Below, in pieces: positions 50,765-58,990 of a stretch of 64,000 bases of DNA (position 1 is the stretch's first letter; every line of letters begins with the position of its first letter). The stretch is from positions 4,178 to 68,177 of the forward strand of contig JADQBA010000034.1 of NCBI GenBank assembly GCA_016903675.1. Direction: 5' to 3'. The notes under the pieces are model-generated. The model searched no databases, was not told the origin of the DNA, and saw only the letters and a program-made list of their open reading frames with translations. A program made the translations under genes and the position numbers. Source of the DNA: Stigonema ocellatum SAG 48.90 = DSM 106950 (GTDB taxonomy: Bacteria; Cyanobacteriota; Cyanobacteriia; Cyanobacteriales; Nostocaceae).

Positions 50765-50996
50765 CTTACAAATGGCAGCTTGTTGACGATCTTGGGCTGC
50801 TTGTTCTGCTAAAGCATTGATGTTGCGGTTAGTTTGTTGGGTTAGATTATTGAGGTTTTCGGTCAGTTGACTGAATATTTGCTACGAGTAAATCAATAGT
50901 GTCACTTTGCGCTAGTACAGTTTCGCCTACATTTGTGAATAAGGTTTCGAGTCGAGTCAATCGAGTTTCAATTGATTCGGGTGGGTTTGTGGTCAT
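50765..50996 (-). pseudogene. Small coiled-coil protein, frameshifted
   Basis: Minus-strand ATG at 50996 starts MTTNPPESIETRLTRLETLF and runs to LLVA. There the reading frame shifts, and the coil continues in another frame as FSQLTENLNNLTQQTNRNIN and ALAEQAAQDRQQAAI. The end runs into non-homologous DNA near 50765. Such short heptad-rich proteins are common in filamentous cyanobacteria; function unknown. Confidence 0.7.
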
Positions 50997-51129
50997 TGTT
51001 TCTCCAGAACTGCTTCAATTTTTTTGATGCGAATACTGATATGTTGCAGAAGCAGAGAGGTCTTCAGCTTATCAAATTGACGATATCATGAGGAGAGTAG
51101 GTGATCAACATCCTTCCCCAGTGGCGTCA

Positions 51130-51567
51130 CTATCCATCCTGCCGTGACCAATCCTCAATCTTTAACCCTGGCACTTGAGAAAAATCTCGATAGTTTCGCG
51201 TCACTACAACTGCACCATTCACCAAGGCAATTGCAGCAATTCGCATATCCTTCTGCAATCGCTGTTTCGATAAAGTTGGACTTTCTATGAGCAATCGCTG
51301 AAACATTTTACCTGCTTTCTCATCAAAATCCAACACCCTCACCCGTCCGGATAGAGCAACTGTCCTGCTCAACTTTCCATATAGTCGCACAACATCTTCA
51401 ACCTCCCGCGCACGATTGATTCGCACCACCCAACCGTTAAACAATTCCTGAACCGTCACGATGGAAATCGCCACCTCTGCCCCTACCTCTACCACCCGAC
51501 GGCTCACCTGTGGATGCCGCTCCAATAGCAGCGACACATGGTCCGTATCTAACACCCAAAGACTCAT
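51130..51567 (-). CDS. VapC-type PIN-domain toxin
   Basis: 145-residue PIN RNase: first acidic motif LDTDHVSLL, second glutamate in TVQELFNGW, third KDMRIAAIAL and fourth TRNYRDFSQVPGLKIEDW, all in the expected order. Four-base overlap with the upstream HicB-like gene makes a two-gene toxin-antitoxin operon. All catalytic positions are present, so this is the one clearly intact toxin in the left half of the island. Confidence 0.9.
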   Translation of the reverse strand: MSLWVLDTDHVSLLLERHPQVSRRVVEVGAEVAISIVTVQELFNGWVVRINRAREVEDVVRLYGKLSRTVALSGRVRVLDFDEKAGKMFQRLLIESPTLSKQRLQKDMRIAAIALVNGAVVVTRNYRDFSQVPGLKIEDWSRQDG

Positions 51568-51881
51568 GCAGGATCATTCATATCCAACTCGCGCTCAGTA
51601 CGCAGTTCTGCCGCCAGATCTGCAAACTCATCATCTCCCTCAAACATCCCAATAAAATCTGTCCAGGGATTATTTGAAACTTCTAGGGTTAGAACCTCAA
51701 TATTCGTTAACCTCGCTTTGACTTTTTCCTGTACAGATGCGATTGCATCCGTGCGGGTTTCAGCTAATGTCATACAATCAGCCAACTCTGGCACCGATGC
51801 CATAAAATGGCCCGACTCATTCCGTTCAACCACAATATGAAGAGACAGCTTATTCAAATTTGCCACAGATAGAAGATTCAT
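51564..51881 (-). CDS. HicB-like antitoxin partner of VapC
   Basis: 105 residues. The first half (LSLHIVVERNESGHFMASVP, then ELADCMTLAETRTDAIASVQ) has the HicB fold sequence pattern. The second half ends in an acidic tail (FADLAAELRTERELDMND) that likely binds the PIN toxin. No DNA-binding RHH or HTH is evident. A HicB-like antitoxin with a PIN toxin instead of HicA is a mixed pairing, seen also in other cyanobacteria. ATGA overlap with the toxin. Confidence 0.75.
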   Translation of the reverse strand: MNLLSVANLNKLSLHIVVERNESGHFMASVPELADCMTLAETRTDAIASVQEKVKARLTNIEVLTLEVSNNPWTDFIGMFEGDDEFADLAAELRTERELDMNDPA

Positions 51882-52000
51882 AAGCCAGATACCAGGTTCT
51901 CCTTCCCCATAATAGCGCCTCCGCCACCATCCTGATCACCAAGCCTACAAGGCTTCTTTGGGCGATCAGCCTAAAATATTCCCCAAGGATGGGACTTTAA

Positions 52001-52020
52001 TGATAGCGTATATGCTATCA
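52001..52020. promoter_or_regulatory. Palindromic operator candidate of the PIN/RHH module
   Basis: TGATAGC (52001-52007) and GCTATCA (52014-52020) form a perfect 7-bp inverted repeat with a 6-bp centre, 22 bp before the PIN gene. Position and symmetry suit autoregulation by the RHH antitoxin. Confidence 0.55.
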
Positions 52021-52042
52021 TAATGAAATTGCGATTAAAATT

Positions 52043-52447
52043 GTGGTTGATACCAGCGTTTTTATTAGTGCGCTGATTAGCTCTCAAGGCTCCAGTCGAG
52101 AACTCGTTCGACGCTGTTTGAAAGGTGAATATCAGCCTTTGGTGGGAAATGCTTTATTTTCTGAGTATGAGTCAGTCATTCAGCGAACAGAAATTATCGC
52201 CAAATGCCCTCTAACAAGTGAAGAAATTTATACTTTACTTGCATCATTGATGAGCGTAAGTCAATGGATTTCTATTTACTATTTATGGCGACCGAATTTA
52301 AAAGATGAAGCTGACAATCACTTAATTGAGTTAGCAGTTGCAGGCAATGCTCAAATCATTGCCACTCACAATGTAAAAGATTTCCACGCTGAATTATTAT
52401 TTCCTAATTTATCAATCTTAAAACCAGAAGAAATTATTAGGAGTTAA
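52043..52447 (+). CDS. PIN-domain toxin (putative toxin component, PIN family)
   Basis: 134 residues from GTG 52043: VDTSVFISALIS, ALFSEYESV, DEADNHLIELAVAG and IIATHNVKDF give the acidic metal-site residues of PIN RNases. The family normally starts MKIVVDT; here KIV is encoded before the GTG but no ATG precedes it, so the start codon may be ATT or the GTG. The RHH gene follows after 6 bp. The order toxin first, antitoxin second is the reverse of most modules in the window. Confidence 0.85.
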   Translation: MVDTSVFISALISSQGSSRELVRRCLKGEYQPLVGNALFSEYESVIQRTEIIAKCPLTSEEIYTLLASLMSVSQWISIYYLWRPNLKDEADNHLIELAVAGNAQIIATHNVKDFHAELLFPNLSILKPEEIIRS

Positions 52448-52453
52448 ACAAAA

Positions 52454-52672
52454 ATGGGAACTTTAACTATTCGTTTACCAGCGGATAAGCACAACAGATT
52501 GAAAGAACTTGCTCAAGCTAAAGGTATAAGTGTTAATAAGCTAATTGAAGAACTTTCTACCATAGCTTTAGCAGAATTTGATGCCCATACAAGATTTAAA
52601 GCAATGGCTGCGATTGGCAACCCAGAAGAAGGCTTAAGAATACTAGCTAAACTTGATACTCTGACAGAATAG
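52454..52672 (+). CDS. Arc/CopG ribbon-helix-helix antitoxin
   Basis: 72 residues: TLTIRLPADKHNRLKELAQA forms the ribbon and first helix, KGISVNKLIEELSTIAL the second helix, and a short tail (EGLRILAKLDTL) follows. 6 bp after the PIN toxin. Probable binder of the 52001-52020 palindrome. Intact. Confidence 0.85.
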   Translation: MGTLTIRLPADKHNRLKELAQAKGISVNKLIEELSTIALAEFDAHTRFKAMAAIGNPEEGLRILAKLDTLTE

Positions 52673-52699
52673 TGCTTGTAGGGAGATGAAGTTTTGGGA

Positions 52700-52795
52700 T
52701 ATAGCAATCCTATTTGATATCCGAACACCTCAAGTAGGGGCGTATTGCAATACGCCCCTACCAAACCCGGTAACTTTGGCGAAACCGGGTTTCTC
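52700..52795. repeat. TATAGCAATCC-family mosaic repeat
   Basis: TATAGCAATCCTATTTGATATCCGAACACC start, split here over 52700-52729, followed by the palindromes AGGGGCGTATTGCAATACGCCCCT and GAAACCGGGTTTC. No coding. Confidence 0.7.
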
Positions 52796-52834
52796 TGCTA
52801 GATTTATTGTTGTGTAGCTAGACAACGAATCAAG

Positions 52835-53527
52835 ATGAATGAGAGCCTGACGCAAAAAATTCGGAATGATTTTGATTGCATTGCTCTATACGATCAACAG
52901 GGATGGAATCACAATAATCACTATCACCGCTTTTTACTCAAACAGTTGCCAGCCGAATGCAAAACTGTCCTTGACATTGGGTGTGGAACAGGAGAGTTTT
53001 CACGTCTTCTAGCTAAGGGTGTTGAAAGAGTTGTTGCTATCGACTTATCTTCAAATATGGTTGAGGTTGCCAAGCAGCGTTCAAGACAGTTTGCAAACAT
53101 TGATTTTCAAGTTGCTGATGTTTTGCAGTGGGAGTTTCCAGACGAAAAATTTGATGCGGTTGTGTCTATCGCGACACTTCATCATTTGCCAGTCGAAAGC
53201 TTGCTGCCCAAATTGAAAGCTGCTTTGAAACCTGGTGGTAAGTTAGTGATTTTGGATTTGCTAGAACATGAGAATCTGCGAGATAAGTTAGGCGATTTTG
53301 TCGCTGTTCCCCTAAATTGGTTATTTCAGGCGCTCAAAAATAGACATATTCAACAATCATCCTCGGCGGCGGCAGCGATGAGAGAGCATCTTCGCACAGA
53401 CAAGTACCTCACCTGGGAGCAAGCACGACGAATTTATACAAGCGAATTGAGGAGAACAAAAGTTAGGAAACACCTGTTTTGGCGTTATTCAGTGGTTTGG
53501 GAGAAGCCAGCGGCGCTGGCGGCATAA
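52835..53527 (+). CDS. Class I SAM-dependent methyltransferase
   Basis: 230 residues. Motif I VLDIGCGTGEF (residues 45-55), acidic motif VVAIDLSSNMVEVA, DVLQWEFPDEKFDAVVSIAT and KAALKPGGKLVILDL are a complete Rossmann methyltransferase core. The N-terminus (QKIRNDFDCIALYDQQGWNHNNHYHRF) and C-terminus (a helical segment ending in RKHLFWRYSVVWEKP) fit the UbiE/Methyltransf_11 type acting on a small molecule. Substrate unknown; it stands alone among toxin-antitoxin genes. Confidence 0.9.
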   Translation: MNESLTQKIRNDFDCIALYDQQGWNHNNHYHRFLLKQLPAECKTVLDIGCGTGEFSRLLAKGVERVVAIDLSSNMVEVAKQRSRQFANIDFQVADVLQWEFPDEKFDAVVSIATLHHLPVESLLPKLKAALKPGGKLVILDLLEHENLRDKLGDFVAVPLNWLFQALKNRHIQQSSSAAAAMREHLRTDKYLTWEQARRIYTSELRRTKVRKHLFWRYSVVWEKPAALAA

Positions 53528-53584
53528 CAACTACTTTTTGCTGATGATGTTTGGTATGATCTAAAAAAGTAGAAAGATTAAACA

Positions 53585-53869
53585 ATGATTGGTACTAATA
53601 TTTACATTAGTCAAGAAACTCAAGAATCTCTAATTAAAGCAGCAGCTTTACAACAAATGTCTGTTGAAGAACTAGCAACTTCAATCTTGAGGGAAACTAT
53701 CCAAGAAAAGTTTGGAGCCATTAGCTATTCTTCTGAAAGTCCACGGAAAGAAGCCGTTAATCCTCTTAGGGAAATGCAACCCTATGCTTATTTGGCAGAG
53801 CCTAATGAACCGGCTATTTCTCCTGATGATTGGGAAATGAATCAGAATTTTGAGGAGAATGATTTGTGA
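53585..53869 (+). CDS. Antitoxin-like protein, toxin partner lost
   Basis: 94 residues. The N-terminus (NIYISQETQESLIKAAALQQ, then MSVEELATSILRE) is a ribbon-helix-helix-like DNA-binding segment. The acidic tail (PDDWEMNQNFEEND) looks like a toxin-binding region. Its stop overlaps a GTG that starts a 12-residue PIN stub (53866), the arrangement of a VapBC operon whose toxin has been cut away. Calling it an antitoxin rests on this context. Confidence 0.7.
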   Translation: MIGTNIYISQETQESLIKAAALQQMSVEELATSILRETIQEKFGAISYSSESPRKEAVNPLREMQPYAYLAEPNEPAISPDDWEMNQNFEENDL

Positions 53870-53904
53870 TCAATCAAGATACTCATATTTGGGTTTGGCG
53901 CTAA
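53866..53904 (+). pseudogene. PIN toxin stub
   Basis: GTG overlapping the previous stop reads MINQDTHIWVWR and then TAA. MxNxDTHxWxW is the first strand and first acidic site of VapC-type PIN domains. The rest is missing, replaced by CTAACTGAACCTT repeat DNA. Confidence 0.7.
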
Positions 53905-53913
53905 CTGAACCTT

Positions 53914-53935
53914 GTATCTAACACCCAAAGACTCA
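53914..53935 (-). pseudogene. 22-bp copy of the vapC 5' end
   Basis: Identical to 51545-51566, the codons just after the start of the VapC gene (SLWVLDT), but the start codon itself is replaced. A relic of another vapC-like gene or of a local duplication. Confidence 0.55.
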
Positions 53936-54288
53936 GCGTGCTACCCACATGATGGTCAATTTATTAGAGTGGGTTCATCAATGATAGCGATCGCATTGTG
54001 CCACCATCAAAATAGGGCTAGAGCCAAACCAATACTACGAATCTCGCGTGTATTGGTTTGGTAACGACTAGAGCGATCAACCGACCCCATACCCGGTATA
54101 GGGACGCTTATATGGCGGATGTAACCCCAAGAGAATATCCGGCGTTGCTGAATCACGCGGATGAATTGTGAAAATCACGCCTCTAGTAGAGACGCGATTA
54201 ACCCTTGTCTCTACGAGGGTTATGGAAAATTACAAATTTGTAACTAAACGTAATTCATTACTAAATTCAGCAACGCCCACTATATGGA
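53936..54288. other. Repeat region with MITE before the GIY-YIG gene
   Basis: No gene. Includes a CCGGTATAGGGACGCTTAT unit (about 54092) that recurs near 55955 and the MITE at 54141. Confidence 0.55.
54141..54277. mobile_element. GGCGTTGCTGAATC-family MITE
   Basis: Ends GGCGTTGCTGAAT and ATTCAGCAACGCC; interior GTAGAGACGCGATTAA and GTCTCTAC form an inner palindrome. 137 bp. Target duplication not evident. Confidence 0.8.
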
Positions 54289-54372
54289 ATGACCACTCGC
54301 TTCCCCCCCTTGGGGCGCGTGACGACCAAATTGAGTACAATTATGGTCGCAGTACCCGAGTTGAAATTACCG

Positions 54373-55032
54373 ATGGAAACTGAGAAAAACCTGCCAATTG
54401 AGCATCAAAATGTACCAACAGAGCACCGTGGGTTGCATGAATTTTTGTACAGTTCTGACGACGAACACACCGCTATTGAAGTAACTCTAACGCCTGATTT
54501 GGTAAATAATGCTGTAGAAGTCGTACCATTGGAGACTTGGTGTGCATCTGACCAGAATAGGAAAATTGCAGGTGTTTACGCGGTTTTGGATACAGAAGGC
54601 TACACGCAGTACATTGGCTATTCCCGGAATGTCTTACTTTCCTTGAACGGTCATTTGAGCCAAAATGGTGAGCAAAAGTGTGCTTTCGTGCGCGTACAGA
54701 CATTCAAGTTCCCGAAGCGCCAAGATATGGAAGATTTGCGCTCCGATTGGATCGCATCCTTAGGGAGCATTCCACCTGGTAATGCGTCAGAGAGTGAAAT
54801 GTGGGCAAGATCGGTTGGCGAAGTTGCGAATGCGGTGATGTCAGAGGCCCAACGCAAAGCCTACGAGGAAAAAAAGCTGAAATTGCGTCAAGCGATGGCT
54901 GACACAAACCTTTCTAAAGAGTCAGTTTCAATTGATGGGAATGATGCTCTTCGTCGGCGTCAATTAGAAGCTGCTGTGGAGAACGATAATTGGAGTACAA
55001 TTATCGACGCACAGACGCAGGAAACCAAGTAG
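54373..55032 (+). CDS. GIY-YIG domain protein
   Basis: 219 residues from the ATG at 54373. GVYAVLDTEGYTQYIGYSRNV is the GIY-YIG core with a conserved arginine nearby. The rest is a charged helical region (EEKKLKLRQAMADTNLSKES). The cyanobacterial family of short GIY-YIG proteins is usually annotated as nuclease, but the role is unknown and some key catalytic residues (Glu near the end) cannot be assigned. In-frame ATGs at 54289 and 54343 would add up to 28 residues encoded beside the MITE; I consider these less likely. Confidence 0.72.
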   Translation: METEKNLPIEHQNVPTEHRGLHEFLYSSDDEHTAIEVTLTPDLVNNAVEVVPLETWCASDQNRKIAGVYAVLDTEGYTQYIGYSRNVLLSLNGHLSQNGEQKCAFVRVQTFKFPKRQDMEDLRSDWIASLGSIPPGNASESEMWARSVGEVANAVMSEAQRKAYEEKKLKLRQAMADTNLSKESVSIDGNDALRRRQLEAAVENDNWSTIIDAQTQETK

Positions 55033-55049
55033 AGAAGCAATTCAAAATT

Positions 55050-55184
55050 CGGCGTTGCTGAATCCCGGTCATGAAAATGATTTCGTTTAATTCCTACTCC
55101 TTGACCAGACGCGATCAGGCACTGAGTGCCGCAACGAGAGGCGCGTCTGGTCACTCGGATTCATACGGCAAGATCAGCAACGCC
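55050..55184. mobile_element. GGCGTTGCTGAATC-family MITE
   Basis: Ends GGCGTTGCTGAAT and ATCAGCAACGCC, with AATTC/GAAT continuing the palindrome outwards. Interior carries GACCAGACGCGAT and ACGAGAGGCGCGTCTGGTC as an inner palindrome. 135 bp, just after the GIY-YIG gene. Confidence 0.78.
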
Positions 55185-55198
55185 GAATACTGAGCCTG

Positions 55199-55262
55199 AG
55201 AAACCCGGTATCTGGGAGATACCGGGTTTCTTTATCTCACGAATGATTTACGAATGCTATAG
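55199..55262. repeat. GAAACCCGGTATC palindrome with TATAGC-family end
   Basis: AGAAACCCGGTATCT and AGATACCGGGTTTCT form a 15-bp palindrome followed by AATGATTTACGAATGCTATA, a degenerate end of the TATAGCAATCC family. It lies just upstream of the broken brnT. Confidence 0.7.
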
Positions 55263-55344
55263 TTATGTTCGTAATTGCGATGAGCGCGTACCCCTTCGGG
55301 GATGCCGTTCGCGCAGTACTCATTACTGCCTTTCAAGGAGTTCT

Positions 55345-55515
55345 ATCAGCAAGTATGGTGAAATTCTCCAAACCAGTATCGGTTCGATCCGAGGCGTTGT
55401 CATCGTAACTGTTACCCATACAGAAAGACAAAACAAAATTCGCCTAATTTCCGCCCGAAAAGCTACCCCAAAAGAAAGGAGACAATACAATGACTATCTC
55501 AGACAAGAGACTTAA
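55345..55515 (+). pseudogene. brnT: BrnT-type toxin, 5' truncated
   Basis: Only the C-terminal half of a BrnT RNase-like toxin is left: YGEILQTSIGSIRGVVIVTV, then RLISARKATPKERRQYNDYL. The front strand and helix that carry EWDxxKxxxNxxKHGI are missing, and the upstream DNA is repeat material. The end overlaps brnA by 26 bp, the normal brnTA arrangement. Confidence 0.8.
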
Positions 55516-55738
55516 AGAATTAGAGAATATTCCAGATTCTGCCATAGATACCTCTGATATTCCCGAATTAGATAATAACTTTTGGGAAAACGCCCAAATG
55601 GTGAAACCAATCACTAAAAAGGCCATTTCTATTCGTATAGATGATGACATTTTAGACTGGTTTAAAAGTCAAGGTAAAAACTATCAAACCTTAATAAATA
55701 CCGTTCTTCGTTCCTATGTCAATCATCAGCAAAAATAG
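55490..55738 (+). CDS. brnA: BrnA-type antitoxin
   Basis: 82 residues. The acidic N-terminal toxin-binding part (SDIPELDNNFWENAQMVKP) is followed by the RHH module KKAISIRIDDDILDWFKSQG with YQTLINTVLRSYV, the signature of BrnA. AAGGAG at about 55478 is a good ribosome binding site. Overlaps the brnT remnant. The antitoxin is complete although its toxin is not. Confidence 0.88.
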   Translation: MTISDKRLKELENIPDSAIDTSDIPELDNNFWENAQMVKPITKKAISIRIDDDILDWFKSQGKNYQTLINTVLRSYVNHQQK

Positions 55739-56149
55739 TGCTTTATGTCTTCGGTGCGATCGCCGACGAATGTAGGTTAGGTCGAAGCATGAGACTCAAC
55801 AAGTGCGATCGCTGCACGTCGCGTCATAATAGGGGGAGTCGATGCCGACCCATGAGCAAGCGATCGCCTGACAGTACAACTTCAGTCAATCACTCCCCGA
55901 ATTTTGCACTCATCATCATGTTGACTTGAAAAAGCCATCAAGCAAGCCCATATCCGGTATACGGACGCTTATTGGCACTGGGTTCGACTACTGGTTGGGT
56001 AGCTCAGATGAAACCTCTGCACTAATGTTTCAGCTATCTACAATCCACGTTCTATCTGATTAAGTGCATAAGTTGATTTCACTTACACCTAGTTAAGAAT
56101 GCAGCTATGATGACTTATGTCTTCTTGGTTCAAAACCCTACTAAGTTAA
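55739..56149. other. HIP1-rich intergenic region
   Basis: Several GCGATCGC sites and the repeated block CCGGTATACGGACGCTTATTGGCACTGG (split around 55955-55981), shared with 50007-50040 and 54092. No gene or promoter recognised. Confidence 0.5.
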
Positions 56150-58189
56150 ATGAACACAGATATCCTCAACCGCAAGCAAACCCACTTCATACTCTGGCGA
56201 CCTGGTTCTGACAAGCTAGCTCCCAAACTCTTGATTGGACTAGGCACCCAACCAATATCCCAGTATAAAGAAATTCCTTTGACGCCCAATCGCGAATTTC
56301 CCGAACTTTGGCAGGTAGCCGCCGCAGAATGTGAATTAGAAGAAGACAAGGTTTATTATTACTGGTTTAAAGTCGGTAACACTGAACCATCTGATGAAAG
56401 TAACAAAAACAAGGTACTTTACTGCACTGACCCAATAGCGTATACTATTGACCGTCGTGCTAATGCCCCTGTACCCAAAGATGTTCCAGCAGGTATGACA
56501 GGCATCCCTAATATTGCTCCTGCTAGCGTCATTCTTTACCAAGGCGGTAAGTTAGTCCCCTGCGACCCAGAGGGGCAAACACCAAATTGGAGTGATGACC
56601 CAACGCCTGCAACTTTACCCACAAATAACAGACTGGTTATCTATGAACTGCCTACTCGCTGGACTAACATCACCTCTAGCGGTGGCATTGACATTGGCAA
56701 TGGTACTTTCCAAGACGTCTTAGCCCTTCTCGTTGCCGAAAAGACATCCCCAACCTTCCCGACGGTCGCCGCTTTCAATAATCGCGCCCATCTGCTAGAA
56801 CTAGGCATCACCGCCCTGGAACTGTTACCCCCTGCCGATAGCAATCAATCGGAAACATGGGGTTACGGAACTGCAAACTTCTTTGCTGCTAACTATTTCC
56901 TCGGTCTTCCAGATGGCAGTAAACAACCAACAGCATCCTTTGACTTGACAAATCTGATTAAGACTTGCCATCAAAACGGGATTCGCTTCTTCAAAGATGC
57001 GGTTATGGCATTTTGCACAGATATGCCTTACCGCAACATTAACTATCTTGACTTCCTCATCAAATTCACCAAACCAGGCGATCGCAATCCTGACCCAGAA
57101 CAGGGTGGACGCGATGGTTTTGGTGGAGATTTAATTAAGTACCGCTACCAAGTGCAAGGATATAGCCCCATCAACGGCAAAAAGTCCGATATCTATCCGT
57201 CACGGGAGTTGATGAAGGCATATATTTATCATTGGATGGATTACTACCGCATTGATGGCTTGCGCTTGGACAGCGTAAACAACATCAACAACTACGATTT
57301 CTTGCTTGAACTCAAAGACTTCTCCCGTAGTTTTTGGAGACAAAGGGGAGGACGGGAAGATAATTTCTTGGTGGTTGGGGAAGAGTTGAGTGTGCCTTTA
57401 GCCCTCATCGAGCAAAACCGCTTAGACGGGATGTGGAACGAGAAATTTAAGTATATCATTAGGGAAGTGATACTGGGGCGCAACAGTCAGAGTGAACCAA
57501 GTTTCGAGTGGAGTGTTCGCAAGATGATTGATTGTCGTCTGCTGGGCTTCCGCGATGGCTCTCAAGCTGTCAACTACATCACCTCCCACGATGTAGGTGG
57601 TCCTGGAAATGAGCGTCTCTACAACTGGTTAGAGTTTGCAGGTGTGTCTGAAAAAGAACAGCGTGCCAAGTTGGCTTTTGTTTGCTTGCTCACCGCTGTT
57701 GGCATTCCTATGATTCTCGCCGGAGATGAGTTTGTAGACCAAATGGATTTGGATATCTTTAGCAGTCCTGACAAGGATCGCAATAAACAAATAGACCCGG
57801 TTAACTACAGCCGTCTTGATGATGCATGGCGACGGCGAGTTTTTGATTATGTGGCAAGGCTTGTCAAGTTCCGTACCACCTCCAATGCCTTGGCTACAAA
57901 CGACACTAACTTTATCCACATTGATTTTGAGGACGGCAAACGAGTCTTGGTTTGGCAACGAGGTACGGGAGACGACCTTGTGGTTGTGGTAGCTAATTTT
58001 TCTGATTGGGGTACAACAGACCCAGGCAATCCCAACTCTAAGTACACAATTCCTAACTGGCCCAGTCTTCCCCAAGGCAAAAAGTGGCGTGAAATTACCC
58101 AACAGCGAGATGTCTCTATAGAATGGGCAGGTAAAGAACCTGTGTTTCCTTGGGAAGCAAAGGTGTATGCCATGTTCAAAAGTCAATAG
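56150..58189 (+). CDS. GH13 (alpha-amylase family) protein
   Basis: 679 residues. An N-terminal beta-sandwich-like domain (about 1-120) is followed by a (beta/alpha)8 barrel. The catalytic residues are present: nucleophile Asp in GLRLDSVNN (near 373), acid/base Glu in VVGEELSVP (near 411) and the third Asp in ITSHDVGG (near 480). Region I reads FFKDAVMAFC, lacking the Asn-His of DxxxNH, and a C-terminal all-beta domain closes the protein. It resembles cyanobacterial branching-enzyme-like or amylase-like GH13 members; the substrate is not clear. The stop codon TAG is the first triplet of a MITE end. Confidence 0.88.
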   Translation: MNTDILNRKQTHFILWRPGSDKLAPKLLIGLGTQPISQYKEIPLTPNREFPELWQVAAAECELEEDKVYYYWFKVGNTEPSDESNKNKVLYCTDPIAYTIDRRANAPVPKDVPAGMTGIPNIAPASVILYQGGKLVPCDPEGQTPNWSDDPTPATLPTNNRLVIYELPTRWTNITSSGGIDIGNGTFQDVLALLVAEKTSPTFPTVAAFNNRAHLLELGITALELLPPADSNQSETWGYGTANFFAANYFLGLPDGSKQPTASFDLTNLIKTCHQNGIRFFKDAVMAFCTDMPYRNINYLDFLIKFTKPGDRNPDPEQGGRDGFGGDLIKYRYQVQGYSPINGKKSDIYPSRELMKAYIYHWMDYYRIDGLRLDSVNNINNYDFLLELKDFSRSFWRQRGGREDNFLVVGEELSVPLALIEQNRLDGMWNEKFKYIIREVILGRNSQSEPSFEWSVRKMIDCRLLGFRDGSQAVNYITSHDVGGPGNERLYNWLEFAGVSEKEQRAKLAFVCLLTAVGIPMILAGDEFVDQMDLDIFSSPDKDRNKQIDPVNYSRLDDAWRRRVFDYVARLVKFRTTSNALATNDTNFIHIDFEDGKRVLVWQRGTGDDLVVVVANFSDWGTTDPGNPNSKYTIPNWPSLPQGKKWREITQQRDVSIEWAGKEPVFPWEAKVYAMFKSQ

Positions 58190-58301
58190 ACATAGTCGTG
58201 AAAAAGAATGACCATTAGCCTCTCGTTGCGGCACGAAGTGCCAGATCGCGTCTGGTCAAGGATGGAAGGTAAGACATAATTAATTTTTCCGACTATGTCT
58301 A
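58187..58301. mobile_element. TAGACATAGTCGTGAAAA-family MITE
   Basis: Ends TAGACATAGTCGTGAAAA and TTTTTCCGACTATGTCTA are imperfect inverted repeats. A further copy of the left end starts at 58303. Single ends also occur at 10534, 12215 and 37834. 115 bp, non-coding; it provides the stop codon of the GH13 gene. Confidence 0.78.
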
Positions 58302-58477
58302 TTAGACATAGTCGTGAAAAATACGAGGACTCAGGACTACTACGAACAAATCATCACAAACCAAGCTTTCGTTCCGTCGCCAGACTACTAGTACTCCACC
58401 ACACTAATTGTGAGGGGTAGAACTTCTCCGTGTCTCCGCGTCTCCCCGTCTCCGCGTCTCCGTGTCTAAAATCGGTA
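58302..58477. repeat. Second TAGACATAGTCGTG end and CTCCGCGTCTCC array
   Basis: A left MITE end (58303-58321) without partner, then a CTCCGCGTCTCC-type tandem array (about 58428-58466). No gene. Confidence 0.6.
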
Positions 58478-58990
58478 TTATTTAAAACGGCAGGGCTGAT
58501 CTATGGTCGGAGTTTCTTCGAGTTGCACAATCATCAGAACAGCAGGCACATCTCCTACTGTTCCAGAGAGGTGACCCTTACGACCTTGCGCGTCCGTTTT
58601 CGTACCCTGGTCTTCTCCAAATGAGATTTCCCCAGAACCCATCTCCACTCGATGGCCGTCCATAGTCTCTACAAACCAGCGTCCTGACAGGGGGATGATC
58701 CACTGTGGCTTCGGGTTCTCATGCCAGCTTCCAACCCATCCAACGGGCTGCACACTAAAGATAATTGTAGCACCAACTTGGTTCAACTTGTCCAGCCACT
58801 GGGGAGAGGCAGGTGGTTGTATGCTTTTGAGGATGAAATCCTGAATTTGGCAACGAGACTGATGGCTTACGCCGTCGCCATCAGTCCACACATGCCAGTA
58901 GTCAATCGTCGGCGGTGTTGGACTCTCATTAGCATCACTTGATTGAGATGCTGTACTCTTGTGCGATGGGTTATCTTGCATGGAAATCAA
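58478..58990 (-). CDS. Cupin-domain protein
   Basis: 170 residues; ATG at 58981 is an alternative start three codons in. The first 25 residues are low-complexity. The rest reads as a single cupin barrel: GSWHENPKPQWIIPLSGRWF with MDGHRVEMGSGEISFGEDQG is the classic cupin motif 1 region, with the His/Glu/His positions partly kept. It ends with a valine-rich strand (VPAVLMIVQLEE). Cupins of this kind bind a metal and a small ligand; no substrate is suggested by the neighbours. Confidence 0.75.
   Translation of the reverse strand: MISMQDNPSHKSTASQSSDANESPTPPTIDYWHVWTDGDGVSHQSRCQIQDFILKSIQPPASPQWLDKLNQVGATIIFSVQPVGWVGSWHENPKPQWIIPLSGRWFVETMDGHRVEMGSGEISFGEDQGTKTDAQGRKGHLSGTVGDVPAVLMIVQLEETPTIDQPCRFK

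Noticed and set aside
54289..54372. Longer GIY-YIG protein from 54289
   Set aside because: The extra residues are encoded just beside a MITE and do not look like protein; kept only as an alternative.
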